This document shows, one piece after another, positions 47,539 through 58,065 of a stretch of 64,000 nt of DNA. Under the pieces are notes generated by a model. That model searched no databases and was not told the origin of the DNA. It was given only the letters and a program-made list of their open reading frames with translations. Location of the stretch: the NCBI GenBank assembly GCA_004380135.1, contig QXCR01000043.1:62001-126000 (forward strand), read 5' to 3'. The translations under genes were made by a program, and so were the position numbers. Within the stretch, counting starts at the first letter, position 1. Each line of letters starts with the position of its first letter. The DNA comes from Stemphylium vesicarium (taxonomy: Eukaryota; Ascomycota; Dothideomycetes; Pleosporales; Pleosporaceae).

Positions 47539-48852
47539 TCAATCAGTACGGTGAAGCATATGATCAAAGGATCGCACACCCGACTGTACCGACCTGCCCA
47601 CATGACCCACGATCCAAGGATGTTTGATAACATTGTCGAGACTCATACGTTCTATCGCCTCAAGATTCAATAGCTATAGCAGTCCAGTCAGCACTTTTCT
47701 GGTAACAGATGCCTAAGCGTCCTCGTTGAAGATTACTTACCTCCACGATCAGTTCTTCCGCGTCCTTGCTGAGATGTCCTGGAAACTTGATTCCCTTGCC
47801 CTTGAAATTCCCAATCTTCTTTCGGGTACACTTCACATTTTTCATCTCGAATGGCGGTTTACCAACTAGCAATTCGTACATGACAACTCCCAGACTCCAT
47901 TGATCAATTGCCTTGGTATATCATCCTGCGCTCATTCCGGGCTTCATCGCCATGACAGCGACTTCGGGGCTCAGGTAATCCGCCGACCCACAGACAGTAG
48001 GCCGAAATCCAGATTCCGAGTGTACGGAGTATCCAAAGTCGGCGAGCTTGATCTCAGAGTGGAAGCCCAGAAGTATGTTCTCTGATTTTAAGTCGTGATG
48101 CATGATGTTCTTGCTGTGCATGTAGCGCAGTGCGGACGCGAGTTGGGTGATGTAGATGGCGGTTTGGTGTTCGGTAAAACGACCCTTGGGCTGCTTCTTC
48201 ATCTTACTGTACAAGCTGCCGCCGGGTGCGAATTCGAGGACGAGGTATATGTTGTTCTCATCATGAAATTAAGAAAAAAGCTTGAGAATATTCTTATGTG
48301 CAAGGTTCTGGTGTATCTGTAGCTCGCAGAGTATTAGTTTCTACTCCTCTTGACCGATGGCTTGTGCTTTTGATATGATCTTGAGTGCACATATGTAGTT
48401 TGTAGATAGGTGGCGGGCGAAATAGACGCGCCCAAGATTTCCGCGACCGAGGGTGCCTCCGACTTCGAAGTCCCGCGCTGTCAGAGTGGGATGTGGTTCG
48501 GAGCGGGTTGAGAACGACGATGTTGCGGTGTCGTTGCGGATTTCTTAGCTGGGTGAAGACGGCGACGGGGGCGAGGGCGTGGAGCTGACAGCTTCTTCCA
48601 TAGCGGGGAGTGGGTTTATGGCTCGCTTTGGGTGTCCGCGTCTATTTGTCGCGCCGCTCTGCTTCGCTGCCTTGGTGGCCTTCGAAAACCTATACGATCC
48701 TAAGGCGCTGAGCTTGGCTTTTGTGCTCTGCATCTGTTCACGGTCTTAGCACTGGAGGCTTGGACAAGAAAGTGGTCACTTACAGATGACTTCAATCCAT
48801 CAAGTATAGCATTCAGCTCTCTAGTGTCAGCTGTAGGCTTCTTTGGAGCCAT
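47539..48852 (-). pseudogene. Aurora-type protein kinase pseudogene
   Basis: One minus-strand frame from ATG 48852 with two recognisable introns (48734-48783 and 47674-47740) runs to TGA 47541-47539. It is broken by four in-frame stops: TAA 48547-48545, TAG 48343-48341, TAA 48271-48269 and TGA 47923-47921. The pieces read as a full Aurora kinase: basic N-terminal extension, GTLGRGNLGRVYFARH, CALKII, FHDENNIYLVLEFAPGGSLY, ILLGFHSEIKLADFGYSVH, YELLVGKPPFE and MSLDNVIKHPWIV. Key residues are damaged: the catalytic loop reads HHDLKSEN instead of HRDLKPEN and APE has become SPE. Retained introns show it arose by DNA duplication. Aurora is essential, so an intact copy should lie elsewhere. Confidence 0.9.
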
Positions 48853-49516
48853 GTCGCCGAACGTACGGGATGGACAAATGAGTGTTGCGATTGCTGCAAT
48901 ACTATTGTTATAGAGACCAAGCTCAATAGCCCGCTATCACCTGTACGTCATTGCTCTAAACGAGGTACTCTTTCACTCATCGTCCAGGTGAACGCGGATT
49001 CCAACCACCACCATGTCGCTCACAACAACAAACGCCCAAAACAGCTCGCTCTCTTACTATCACCATTATGCCAGACTCCACTGACACCGGGTATTTAGAC
49101 TCAAATTTTGCTGCTATTCTCATCAAACAACACCGCCGGGAATCGGACTCGGTCTGGCGCCGCCGAGCAACGCAACGCTCGGTTCTGCCAGACTCTACGA
49201 GTCAGTTCGATCCCCGGCGAAAACAGAAGGGAGACCGCACAGACACCCAGATTCGCCGGGTCATACGCAAGCCGATTGTCTGTTACCTTATAGGAGGCCG
49301 TCACCATGAGTTGCGTGGAGGAGCGCCCATCTCAGTTCTGTTTTTGGTATTTTTGCTCCTGTAGAGTTGCACGCAGAAGAAGCCCCCGATGGATGTGGCG
49401 TCAAGTCAAATGCCACTATCGAAAAATGCCTTCTTTTTGTCTGCAGTCGCAACATCTGTTATGTCGCAGGTATCAGATAAAGTGGGGTGCTGTGGTTCAA
49501 CAGCGGTGCTTGGTGA
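48853..49516. other. Intergenic region with a tRNA-like inverted repeat
   Basis: 664 bp. The former kinase promoter lies next to 48853. A structured inverted repeat lies at 49134-49219. No gene is supported. Confidence 0.55.
49134..49219. repeat. 86-bp inverted repeat with tRNA T-arm-like ends
   Basis: CGCCGGG (49134-49140) pairs with CCCGGCG (49213-49219), and similarity continues inward for about 25-34 bp per arm, around an inner hairpin CCGAGC/GCTCGG. Each arm, read outward, resembles the T-arm plus acceptor end of a tRNA (AGTTCGATCCCCGGCG on plus, AGTCCGATTCCCGGCG on minus). The T-stems do not pair and no anticodon arm forms, so it is not an intact tRNA. Confidence 0.6.
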
Positions 49517-50320
49517 TCAGGTCACAAGAGATGGCGATGCCAGTCCCAGCCTATCCTCAACAACGCTAACAATCTCCCTCCAGTCTTTCATTGCACCACC
49601 TCCAATGTCTCCGCAAGCCAGCTCTTTCTCCATAGGCTGCAGCACCTCGAACCAACCTCCGTTCTTGATGCCCCACTCTTCTTCCAAGATGCGCACTTGG
49701 CTTTTCGTAATGGGCTGAAACCACATCGCTGTGTTCATACTCGGAGCGACTAGTATCCTTTTCTTTTGCACGCCTCCCTTCTCTTGCGGCCACTGCACGC
49801 CTGGTATGCTCCTCACCGGATCAATCAATCCCGTAGTATCCCAGGCACGTACGACAGAAAGAAGCAGATTGTCTGACCAGCCTTGTGTGATCTTTGCGAG
49901 TTCATTGGCACTCAAAGGAGCAATGACCATGATATCTGCCCAGCGCCGCAGCTCAATGTGTAGAATCTTGTTGCCTCGTACCCAAGGCTGTCTCCACTCG
50001 TCCTCGTCGAAGTATACACCATCGACATTCGGCAGCGCTTCTATGTCTTCTAGTGAGGGCTGCTCTTCGCTCTGTCCCTGCAAGAAGTTCGTTGCGGCAG
50101 CCGTGAATATGAGCCGTACGCGCACATTCGCGTGCTTCGCAAGTGCGTTGATCATGTTTGGTATTTTGATGGTCGCCACTGACCCCGAGGCACAGAGTAG
50201 AACGTGTATGGTATTATCGTGGTGGTCGAAAGCAAATGGGTCGGCTTGCTGGGGATCCCGTACTTGATGCTGAACGGGCCGGATATTGAGGGGCTTGAGG
50301 TCGCGTACTTCGACGGTCAT
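49517..50320 (-). CDS. Phosphopantothenoylcysteine decarboxylase / Hal3-type flavoprotein
   Basis: Single exon, 267 aa. HFCD-family fold: CASGSVATIKIP (FMN-binding loop, about 43-54), catalytic His121 in ILHIELRRWAD, substrate Asn196 in APSMNTAMW and catalytic Cys236 in ELACGDIGGGAM. All three active-site residues that fungi split between Hal3/Vhs3 and Cab3 in yeast are present in one chain, so it should be a self-sufficient enzyme. It decarboxylates phosphopantothenoylcysteine to phosphopantetheine in CoA synthesis. It lacks the long acidic tail of yeast Hal3. Divergent from the AKR gene. Confidence 0.94.
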   Translation of the reverse strand: MTVEVRDLKPLNIRPVQHQVRDPQQADPFAFDHHDNTIHVLLCASGSVATIKIPNMINALAKHANVRVRLIFTAAATNFLQGQSEEQPSLEDIEALPNVDGVYFDEDEWRQPWVRGNKILHIELRRWADIMVIAPLSANELAKITQGWSDNLLLSVVRAWDTTGLIDPVRSIPGVQWPQEKGGVQKKRILVAPSMNTAMWFQPITKSQVRILEEEWGIKNGGWFEVLQPMEKELACGDIGGGAMKDWREIVSVVEDRLGLASPSLVT

Positions 50321-51010
50321 GATGCGCTGCTATGAGTTAATGTGGCAGAGAGTCAGTATGTGAGCAAAGAGGCCTGGGACATGAACGTCAAGGCTTTGCG
50401 ACGTGGCGATAGCATTACAAATGCGAACTGTCGCGTACTGGCGGGATGGTTGATGTGGTGAAGTCTGACGGACGCTAACCCGCTTATCGGATAGCCCCGC
50501 AGAAAGGCAGGCCGCCGTCAGCACTCCCGGCCTGCCCAGGTGGCTTCTTACTCAAGCATGCGTTACGCCATTTCAAGTACACGTTGAGCCAACAAGGGAA
50601 TAACGAGGCTCTCAGCAGCTTAGTGCATCATCGCTCAAACATGCTATTCTAGAAGTAATCTCCATTTTCGGCGCGCTACCACTTAGGTACGAAGCTGCCT
50701 AGCTAGCTATGACTTCATTCATAGCGGGGCGGGCTCTGGGGCTGCGGATTTAAGTGCAATGCCAGCGTCATTGTCCAGACACTGTATTAAGTCCGCAAAA
50801 CATTCATCAAACATCTTCCGGCTTCGTCCGCCTCCTTGCCTGACTGCCATTTTTGTAACACTCGGCCGAGCCTACGGATACTCCAGAATAACTGTGCGCC
50901 CTGAAGATAAATAGCGCCAATAATCGCGTGCGAATAACTTCAATCAATCAACCAGCAGGCCTCACTCGAATCAAATATCAACAATACAATCAAACCTTTC
51001 ACAGCCCGAC
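50321..51010. promoter_or_regulatory. Divergent promoter region PPC decarboxylase / AKR
   Basis: 690 bp between two divergent starts. A TATA-like GATAAATAG lies near 50905-50914, about 100 bp before the AKR start, followed by an A/C-rich leader. No further site is assigned. Confidence 0.5.
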
Positions 51011-52149
51011 ATGTCTCTTCCCACAGTATCTCTCGGCCGTAACGGTCCCCAAGTCAACCGCCTGGGTTTTGGTCTGATGGGACTATCCGTCTTTTATGGA
51101 CCCGCAAAGCCCGACAATGAGCGTCTAGCTCTTCTTGACCGCGCTCACGAGCTGGGAGAACGATTTTGGGACTCCTCAGACATGTAAGCACTGGAACCCT
51201 CAAACTACCGTGGTTTGATTATGCTAACATCAACTCCAGGTACGGCGACAATGAAGACCTGCTCGGAAAGTGGTTCAAAGCCAACCCATCAAAGCGATCT
51301 GACATTTTCCTTGCCACTAAGTTCGCTGTCAAGAACCAAGGCGCGGAAATCGACTCTTCCCCGGAATATGTAAAGGAAGCCGTGGAGAAATCGCTGCAGC
51401 GCTTGGGTCTCCCACAAATCGACCTTTACTACTGCCACCGTGTGGACCAGAAGACTCCTATCGAACTTACAGTGCAGGCCATGGCCGACCTCGTCAACCT
51501 CGGAAAAGTCAAGTACCTCGGATTGTCGGAGGTCAGTTCAGAGACATTAAGGAGAGCACACAGAGTCCATCCGATTACCGCTGTACAAGTCGAGTATTCG
51601 CCGTTTGCACTTGAGATTGAGAGCAAGCAGATAGATCTATTGAAGACGTGCCGCGAGTTGGGCGTTGCGGTTGTTGCATACTCGCCGTTGAACCGGGGTA
51701 TGTTGACCGGCGCCCTCAAGAGCCCAGACGATTTCGATCAAAGCGACTTCCGTCGCTTTGCTCCTCGATTTAGCGCAGAGAACTTCCCGAAGAACCTCAA
51801 GCTCGTGGACCGTATTGCGGAGATCGCAAAGTCAAAGGGTGTTACGCCTGGGCAGATGACGCTGGCGTGGTTGATGGCGCAGGGCGAGGACATCTTCCCC
51901 ATCCCGGGTACCACCAAGCCGGAGAGACTGGAAGAGAACGTAGGTAGCTTGAAGGTCGAACTGTCTAAGGAGGAGGAACAGACTATTCGCAACGCGTGTG
52001 AAGAGGCAGAGATTGGTGGTGGGAGGTACCCCGAGAGCTTCATGAAGGCTTGCTATGCTGATACCCCGCCACTCGAGCAGAACAGTGCTGCGGCAGCCAG
52101 CGGCAGTGACAAGCCCACAAGGTCAGCAGACATTGTAGGCGGCACATGA
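51011..52149 (+). CDS. Aldo-keto reductase
   Basis: Exons 51011-51183 and 51240-52149 (56-bp intron), 360 aa. The start at 51011 gives the expected N-terminus SLGRNGPQVNRLGFGLMGLS. The tetrad of the family is visible: Asp and Tyr in FWDSSDMYGDNE (the intron splits MY), Lys in LATKFAVK and His in YYCHRVD. The NADPH-binding C-terminal part includes PIPGTTKPERLEEN. Length and motifs fit the AKR13/yakC-like branch that reduces small aldehydes and ketones. The tail after about 335 is Ser/Ala-rich and variable. It is convergent with the P450 gene, 105 bp apart. Confidence 0.94.
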
Positions 52150-52254
52150 AATAGTGTCATGACGGATACAAGAGCCCTAAGAGGTGCATGACGAGAAAAT
52201 GTACATCATATGCGCAAAAATATGTAACCAGACGATGATGAAAGAATGTTTCTC

Positions 52255-54024
52255 TCAATCTCGTACAGTAAGCTTTACAATAACATCACTCTGTTTGACA
52301 AACCCCGCATTCCGCGTCTTCCACGGCCTATCGTGCGCCATACACATATCAAAATGGCGCAGAATCTCGGGAACAAGTTTATGCACTTCCGCCAACGCAA
52401 TCTAACCCAAAAATTAGCATTAGAACTTTTGAAAGAAGCATCGTATCTCATTCTCCAGAGTAAAAGGCACACTCACGTTCTTGCCAATACAAGTTCTCGT
52501 ACCCGCCCCGAAAAAAGTCATTCCCTTCTCCATCTCAAAGTTCCTCGCCTGACTCTCCAGCCATCGCTCAGGCCGAAAGGTCTCGGCGTCTTCGCCAAAG
52601 AAGGCGGTGTCGTGCTGCACGGTGTGCGGATTAACGCCAATACGATACCCCGCGGGGATGTGGTGACCCGAAAGCATAATACCCTGGGCCGGTGCAACGC
52701 GACTCATACTGACAGCCACGCTGGGGAAAAGGCGCGAGGCTTCTTCGATACACGCACTAATGTAGGGCAGGTGCGTTGTAGATTCTGCATACGTGACAGG
52801 TTTACTGAGGAAGTGATCCTGCGCTTGCAGTTCTTGGACTGCGGCGTGCATGGCCGAAGGGTGCTTCATGAGGTAGTACAATACTGCGCGCATGTTTGCT
52901 GCGGTTGAGTCTGAACCAGCCATTATCCCAGCCCAGGACTCAAGCGTGACTTCTTTATAAGAAAAGTTATTTTCTGCTCCTTTTTCGCTCACGGTGCGTA
53001 GGAGCTGGGAGAGGATGTCATTGTGGATCCTGGTTTCCTCTGCGGAGCGTTCGAGTTGCAGTTGGGTTTGGTGTTTGGCTTCCGTGGTTGTGGCACGGAT
53101 GGCGAGGAGACATTGTAGCATGCCGGGGATGCACATGGCTACAAGCATTAATGTGTTGCGCATGTAACTTGGGGCCACGGCGATGATGTGCAGAAATGGG
53201 ACACAGTTGTCGACTGCTTCGATGAAGGAGCCTACGTCTGTACCGCTCTCTAAAAAGCCAAGTGTGCGGCCGAAGATGACATGGCCGATTGTTTCATAGG
53301 CATAGAGCTCGATCCAATGTCCTAGATCAACGTCTTTTTTCGCGGCAAGCACTTTCAACTTCTGCATGAACAGCATTGTGCATCCGTCGATTGCATCTTC
53401 ATTTCGGAGAATGTTGGTCATTTGGTATGCTGGTTGGACGATCTGGCGATGTCTTGCGTGTTTCTGTTCGTCTTGCTCGGTGAAGAGATCCGCATGCTCG
53501 CTGATACTGCGGGGACGGAAGGGAGTGTACCTAGAGCCGATGGGCTATATCAGAGCGAGTCACATCCCGGCCATATCCCACGATGACATACCAGTCGGTT
53601 TTAATGAGAGGTTTCTGGGTAGGATATATGAGAGGGATTGCGTTTGGATCACTGGATACTACTTCGTTTGGGGCGATGCGCAAAAGTTGGCCGTACTGTG
53701 TGTGAAGTGCGCTTTGTGCCACTTCGAGATCACCCAAATACATATGGTACACTATGGTTGGATAGGTTGTCAGCTTAATGGTCTAGTTCATCGCCAGAGA
53801 GCAGCCTGTCGCATACTGGTAATGTGTTAGCATACTTTTTGTGATGGGTTGACCTGGGATAGTTACCTCAGCCATGTTCGGGAGACAGCAGGCCACAGCG
53901 GGCCAGGTACACGAGCAAGGGGGTGGAGTGTCCGACAATATATGACCCAGGCGGACCAGTAAAGAATAAATAACAGAGAGAGATTGGCGACAGACGTGAC
54001 GGATAGAAAATTGATTATTGTCAT
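52255..54024 (-). CDS. Cytochrome P450, with a possible one-base frameshift at the first splice site
   Basis: Exons (minus) 54024-53868, 53751-53592, 53530-52477 and 52401-52255; 505 aa in this model. A signal anchor (about 1-25, NLSLLFILYWSAWVIY) is followed by HPLARVPGPLWPAVSRTWL. I helix AGSDSTAA, ExxR in EEASRLF, FRPERW, and heme loop FFGAGTRTCIGKN with Cys just before the last intron. It is a microsomal monooxygenase of unknown substrate. Oddity: joining exon 1 to exon 2 in frame needs exon 1 to end at 53868, leaving a GG donor. The canonical GTAACT donor starts one base later and shifts the frame. A single extra G in the sequence or in the gene would explain it. Confidence 0.85.
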
Positions 54025-55003
54025 TGTGAGGCGCAGCGTGTGTTCTGATTCAGGTCAGGTTTGCTGAGATAGTTCTATCACAGATGTAACAAGCCGGTCT
54101 GATGAGTGTGCCAAGTTGCAGGTAGCTTCTCGGTAGCCTGAATAGAGAGCCCTCGTGCGATGAGGTTTTGCTACGAGTGGCAACCCCGCAACAGGTTGTA
54201 AAGATACCCCCTCTTTTCGGCTACACATGCGAGCATACAGCTGCATTCGTGGCGCATCAACAAGCAGGTGAGCAATAAAAGCTGCAGCATTGTGGGTGCT
54301 ATCTCAGGATAAACTTGCGGCAGTAGCTTTCCATACATCTGTGCTACTGAACATGGTGTCTGCATGGTTGTGGCAGGCAGCTGCCTGATGAGGTCTAGGG
54401 AGTACATTGAACAAGTATGTAAGCTTTTCGGGTATGCAAGGCCAGTAAGTGGAGGACGATTCGTACCATATCGGTAATTCAGTCCCCGGTATGTATGTGC
54501 AGATGGGCTGCGAACACAACGGCGTGCAGGCAAGAGGTGACGCTCAAGTAGGCGGAGAAGATTTAGGGACAGCTCTCATCTTGCAGCGAAAAAGGGGGAC
54601 TTGGAAGAAGATCAGCAACATAGAGGCTCTCAAAGTGAGCGACGAAACGTATCATTACATGCTAATTTGACGGGTGGGCGTATCTAGATAAGCATCGCCA
54701 TGTTGGTGCGTGGGAAGGCAACTGCACAAGGCAGAGGAGGACCTCGGGAGAGTTGCTGGGTAGCCTGTATCATGTGACATCGTGTGTGGAGTGTGCTCCA
54801 GGGCTGTACGCGATTGGGCCAAAGGCCACGACACGCACCTTCACCTGGGCACGGAAGCTTACCACGCGTTCCAGCCACCAACCATGCTTACCGGTCTCTC
54901 CCTCGAAGTCCAGAAGGTGCAATTGTCTCGATAGTCGACTGAAGAAACCTATCATCTTCCCTTCTATCCTGATCCACAGGTTCGTCTTAGTAACACCCCC
55001 ACC
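54025..55003. other. Intergenic region P450 / ALG14
   Basis: 979 bp between divergent genes, no supported gene. Frames on both strands are short and without domains; presumably promoters. Confidence 0.6.
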
Positions 55004-55888
55004 ATGGCTCCCCCGCCGTCCTCCCTCTACACGCTCTCCTTCCTCATAGCAACCCTCGCCACCTTCCTAGTCGCAGCAACTTTACGTTTCCTCGCGATAT
55101 TACCAAATGCGCGTTCAAAATCCACGCCATTGCGTAAGCGCCCGCTCGCAACGCGCGTGCTCATCGTGCTGGGCTCCGGCGGTCATACACACGAGATGCT
55201 GTATCTACTCCGGGACCTAGACACGAGGAAATACACACACAGAACATACGTAGTCAGCAGTGGCGACGCGTTTTCTTCGCAGCGCGCCGCAGAGTTTGAG
55301 CGAGGACTAGAAGAAAGGGAGCGGTCACGGGAGAAAGAGGCACTTGAGCAAGATGCTCCGCGAGGAAAGCCGATGCTGGAGATGGCGGGTACAGACGGCC
55401 AGGCACACGTTTTGGATGCAAAAGGAGAGAGGAAACCGGCGTGTTTGGGCCCAGACCACTTCAACATCGTCGATGTCCCTCGCGCAAGGAAGATTCATCA
55501 ACCGCTTCTCACGACACCACTATCCTCTCTCTACTCTCTGTTCTCTTGCTTTGCACCTTTGTTATGCGCACCGCCGCTACTTCCAGGTCAGGTACCCACT
55601 ACGCCCTACGAAGCTGCGGCTGCCGACTTCCCCGACCTCATCATTACCAACGGTCCCGCTACAGCCGTCATACTCATTCTCGCCAGCCTCATATTACGTT
55701 TCTTCAACATCAAGGGTGCAAACAGCAGGGGAAAATGCAAGACAGTATACGTGGAGAGTTTCGCACGGGTCAAGACACTGAGTCTGAGTGGGAAATTGCT
55801 GTTGAGGGTTGTGGATCGGTTTCTGGTACAATGGGAGGAGTTGGAAGGTGCGGGTGGCAGAGCGGAATACTGGGGCGTACTGGTATGA
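55004..55888 (+). CDS. ALG14: UDP-GlcNAc transferase subunit Alg14
   Basis: Intronless, 294 aa. N-terminal membrane anchor (about 7-35), then the Rossmann-type VLIVLGSGGHTHEMLYLL, RTYVVSSGD, DLIITNGPATAVILILA and VYVESFARVKTLSLSGKLL, ending RAEYWGVLV; all are conserved Alg14 blocks. Alg14 anchors the catalytic subunit Alg13 at the ER membrane. Together they add the second GlcNAc to the dolichol-linked precursor of N-glycans. A charged insert at about 100-150 (EERERSREKEALEQ) is longer than in yeast and is common in filamentous fungi. Confidence 0.95.
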   Translation: MAPPPSSLYTLSFLIATLATFLVAATLRFLAILPNARSKSTPLRKRPLATRVLIVLGSGGHTHEMLYLLRDLDTRKYTHRTYVVSSGDAFSSQRAAEFERGLEERERSREKEALEQDAPRGKPMLEMAGTDGQAHVLDAKGERKPACLGPDHFNIVDVPRARKIHQPLLTTPLSSLYSLFSCFAPLLCAPPLLPGQVPTTPYEAAAADFPDLIITNGPATAVILILASLILRFFNIKGANSRGKCKTVYVESFARVKTLSLSGKLLLRVVDRFLVQWEELEGAGGRAEYWGVLV

Positions 55889-56088
55889 TGAAGCAAGCTC
55901 TATGGTGATGCATAAATGGAAGAAAAAAATGGCGTTTGATGTACATTTACAGCGAAGATACCCCTCCAGATAGGCTACACAAGAAAAGGCCTACATCGAG
56001 TTGCTGCTTCAGTTCGTGCTCTTATATAGATATACATTGTATATGTTACAACTCTTGTTTACCAATGACCGCGCTGCAATCATATAAT

Positions 56089-57707
56089 CTAGTCTAGCTC
56101 CTGAGTTTGCGAGGAGATCTGCTTCTTGCCCAAGTAGGGCTTAGCAGCCTTCCTCTGCATGTGCTGTCCTAGCGCAGCCAGTAGGCTCTCCTGGTCGACT
56201 AGAGGCTGCTTCTTCAGCGCCTCGGCCTTCTTCCTCTGCTCCATCTCCCATCTCAACTGCATGGGGGTCTTCATGGCGTCAGCGGCTCGCTTCTGCTCCT
56301 TTGCCATCTCCCGCGCAAGCACGCCTTGCTCAGAGTGTCTGGGGATCTTAATACTGCGCGGGGCATCCGGATCCTTGCTCATTTCCTTCTTGGTCTTGAT
56401 CGAAAAGTCGTGGATATCGTTGCGGAGTTCCTCGCCGAGAGTGTCAGGGAAAGGTGGTGCAACGAGGAGGTACCGCATGGACTCGGACCCTTCGACAACA
56501 TTGCGTGTGGTGTCGACACCATCCCATGCTTCTTGGACGTCGTCGTTCTTGCTTTGCGGCGGCTTGGTTTTGAATCTTCCTTGCTGCTCCCTCTCGATCT
56601 CGGTAAAGTTGTTTTCAATGTCGTCGGTCTTCAAGGCCATTGTTGAGTCTTGTTCCCTGCTCTCCTTGTTGCTGCTTCGCCAGCGGCTGAGACTAGAGAA
56701 GGGTTGGCTGACGGTGGCTATGGTCTTCTTCAGCCATGTTCGATTGTCTGCGCCTTTTTCTTCCCCGACGCTGACCTCTTCGGTCAGTTCCTCGCGCTCC
56801 CATGGCCATTCGATACGGTGATTCGTGCCTGCGATGTAGCGGTGAAAGATTGGAAGTCCGTTTCGAGGGTCGTATTGATGCTCCTCTGGGATTTCCGAGT
56901 TGCCATAGTCGGTCCCGGTGTAGGGGTCGATACCGGTGGTGTGTCGCTCCATAAAGATCTTCTCTACGATGACGTCCTTGTAACGCTTTAGACCTCCTTG
57001 GTTGATTTCAGAGGGTATTACGAGGCGGAGGTTGGCGAGAGGAATTGGCACTTCGCTTTCATGCTTGGGGCCCATTTCCTCGTTGGCAGCACTGAAGACG
57101 GATGAATCGTAGTATTGCTAGGCATTATCAGCAACCGAGATGTGCAGCACAGAACAATCATACATACCATATTGATGCCTTTGACAAGAACCTCGTGCGT
57201 CCTTTCAATTACGTCTTGGACGACACCAATCTTGCCCGCATCTTTGCCCTTGAGAAGCACGACACGATCTTGCTTCACAATGGGAAAGTACCTCTTGTCG
57301 TCGACGACCAGTGGGTATTCCAGCTCCAGTCCCTTCTTCTCCCTCACCATGTTCCGGTTTTTCTGCGTTCTAACAGGGATCTCGGGCTTCTGCACCTGGT
57401 TTGATGACAGAGCGCCGTACTTGTCTGCGTTGGGGCCCACGGCACGGTTTGGTCTCAAGGGACCTAGCTTCCAGTCCTCCTTTGCATTGGCCAGGGCGTT
57501 CTTCCTGACCTTGTGGATATTTTCATTCTCCCACATTATACGCTGGATGACGGCTTGCTTGGAGTCCCATTGCTCTTGCTTGACTTGTTGCCGCTTCTTT
57601 CGCTCTCGCTCGTGCCATTGGATTGCATTCTTGACCTTTCGGATTTCCTTGAGCTTCTTTGCCTGGCGAGCGGCGTTGCGCCCGGGCCGGACGACCAATT
57701 GGCTCAT
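56089..57707 (-). CDS. MRPL40: Mitochondrial large-subunit ribosomal protein uL24m
   Basis: Exons (minus) 57707-57168 and 57117-56089 (50-bp intron), 522 aa. The N-terminus is basic and helical (GRNAARQAKKLKEIRK). A KOW motif at about 145-180 (KQDRVVLLKGKDAGKIGVV) is the RNA-binding core of the L24 family. After the intron follow VPIPLANLRLV and a long, fungus-specific C-terminal extension rich in Glu and Lys. The size and extension agree with fungal mitochondrial uL24m, much longer than bacterial L24. It is expected to bind mitochondrial 23S-type rRNA during assembly. Confidence 0.87.
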
Positions 57708-58065
57708 GGTGGGTAGGGCAGCGGCGATGGAGATGCGTGTGCGTGTGCGTGTGCGAGGGTTTGCGGACTACCGAGCCATCGAACGGCGGGCGGAGACGGG
57801 TGCTAGCGATGGATCTGCCGGGCGTGTCGAGGTTTTGGCGTGTACTGCAAGCGCCTGGCCTGATTGGGTTCGTCCTTGCGGCGATGGGTTGGCCGGAAGT
57901 CGTCCCTCTTCGTGGTGATCAGTGCATTCGATATCGAGCCAAATTTCCGCGCCGACGCCCGGGCGGTGTGTCGGCCTCGACATTCTGCCGCGCCAAAACA
58001 CCTGGCCGATGACATGGTGCAGCGACATGTGCCATCCCGACATCCGTCAGGCGTTTCCTTTCACC
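57708..58065. promoter_or_regulatory. Divergent promoter region uL24m / Ima1
   Basis: 358 bp between divergent starts. It includes a GTGCGT tandem repeat at about 57737-57760, close to the uL24m start. Confidence 0.5.

Noticed and set aside
49134..49219. Intact tRNA gene
   Set aside because: The acceptor ends pair but the T-stem and anticodon arm do not form on either strand.
52246..52908. 220-codon plus-strand frame
   Set aside because: Antisense shadow of the P450 C-terminal exons.
51011..54024. AKR plus P450 as a secondary-metabolite cluster
   Set aside because: No backbone synthase, dedicated regulator or transporter beside them; neighbours are housekeeping genes.
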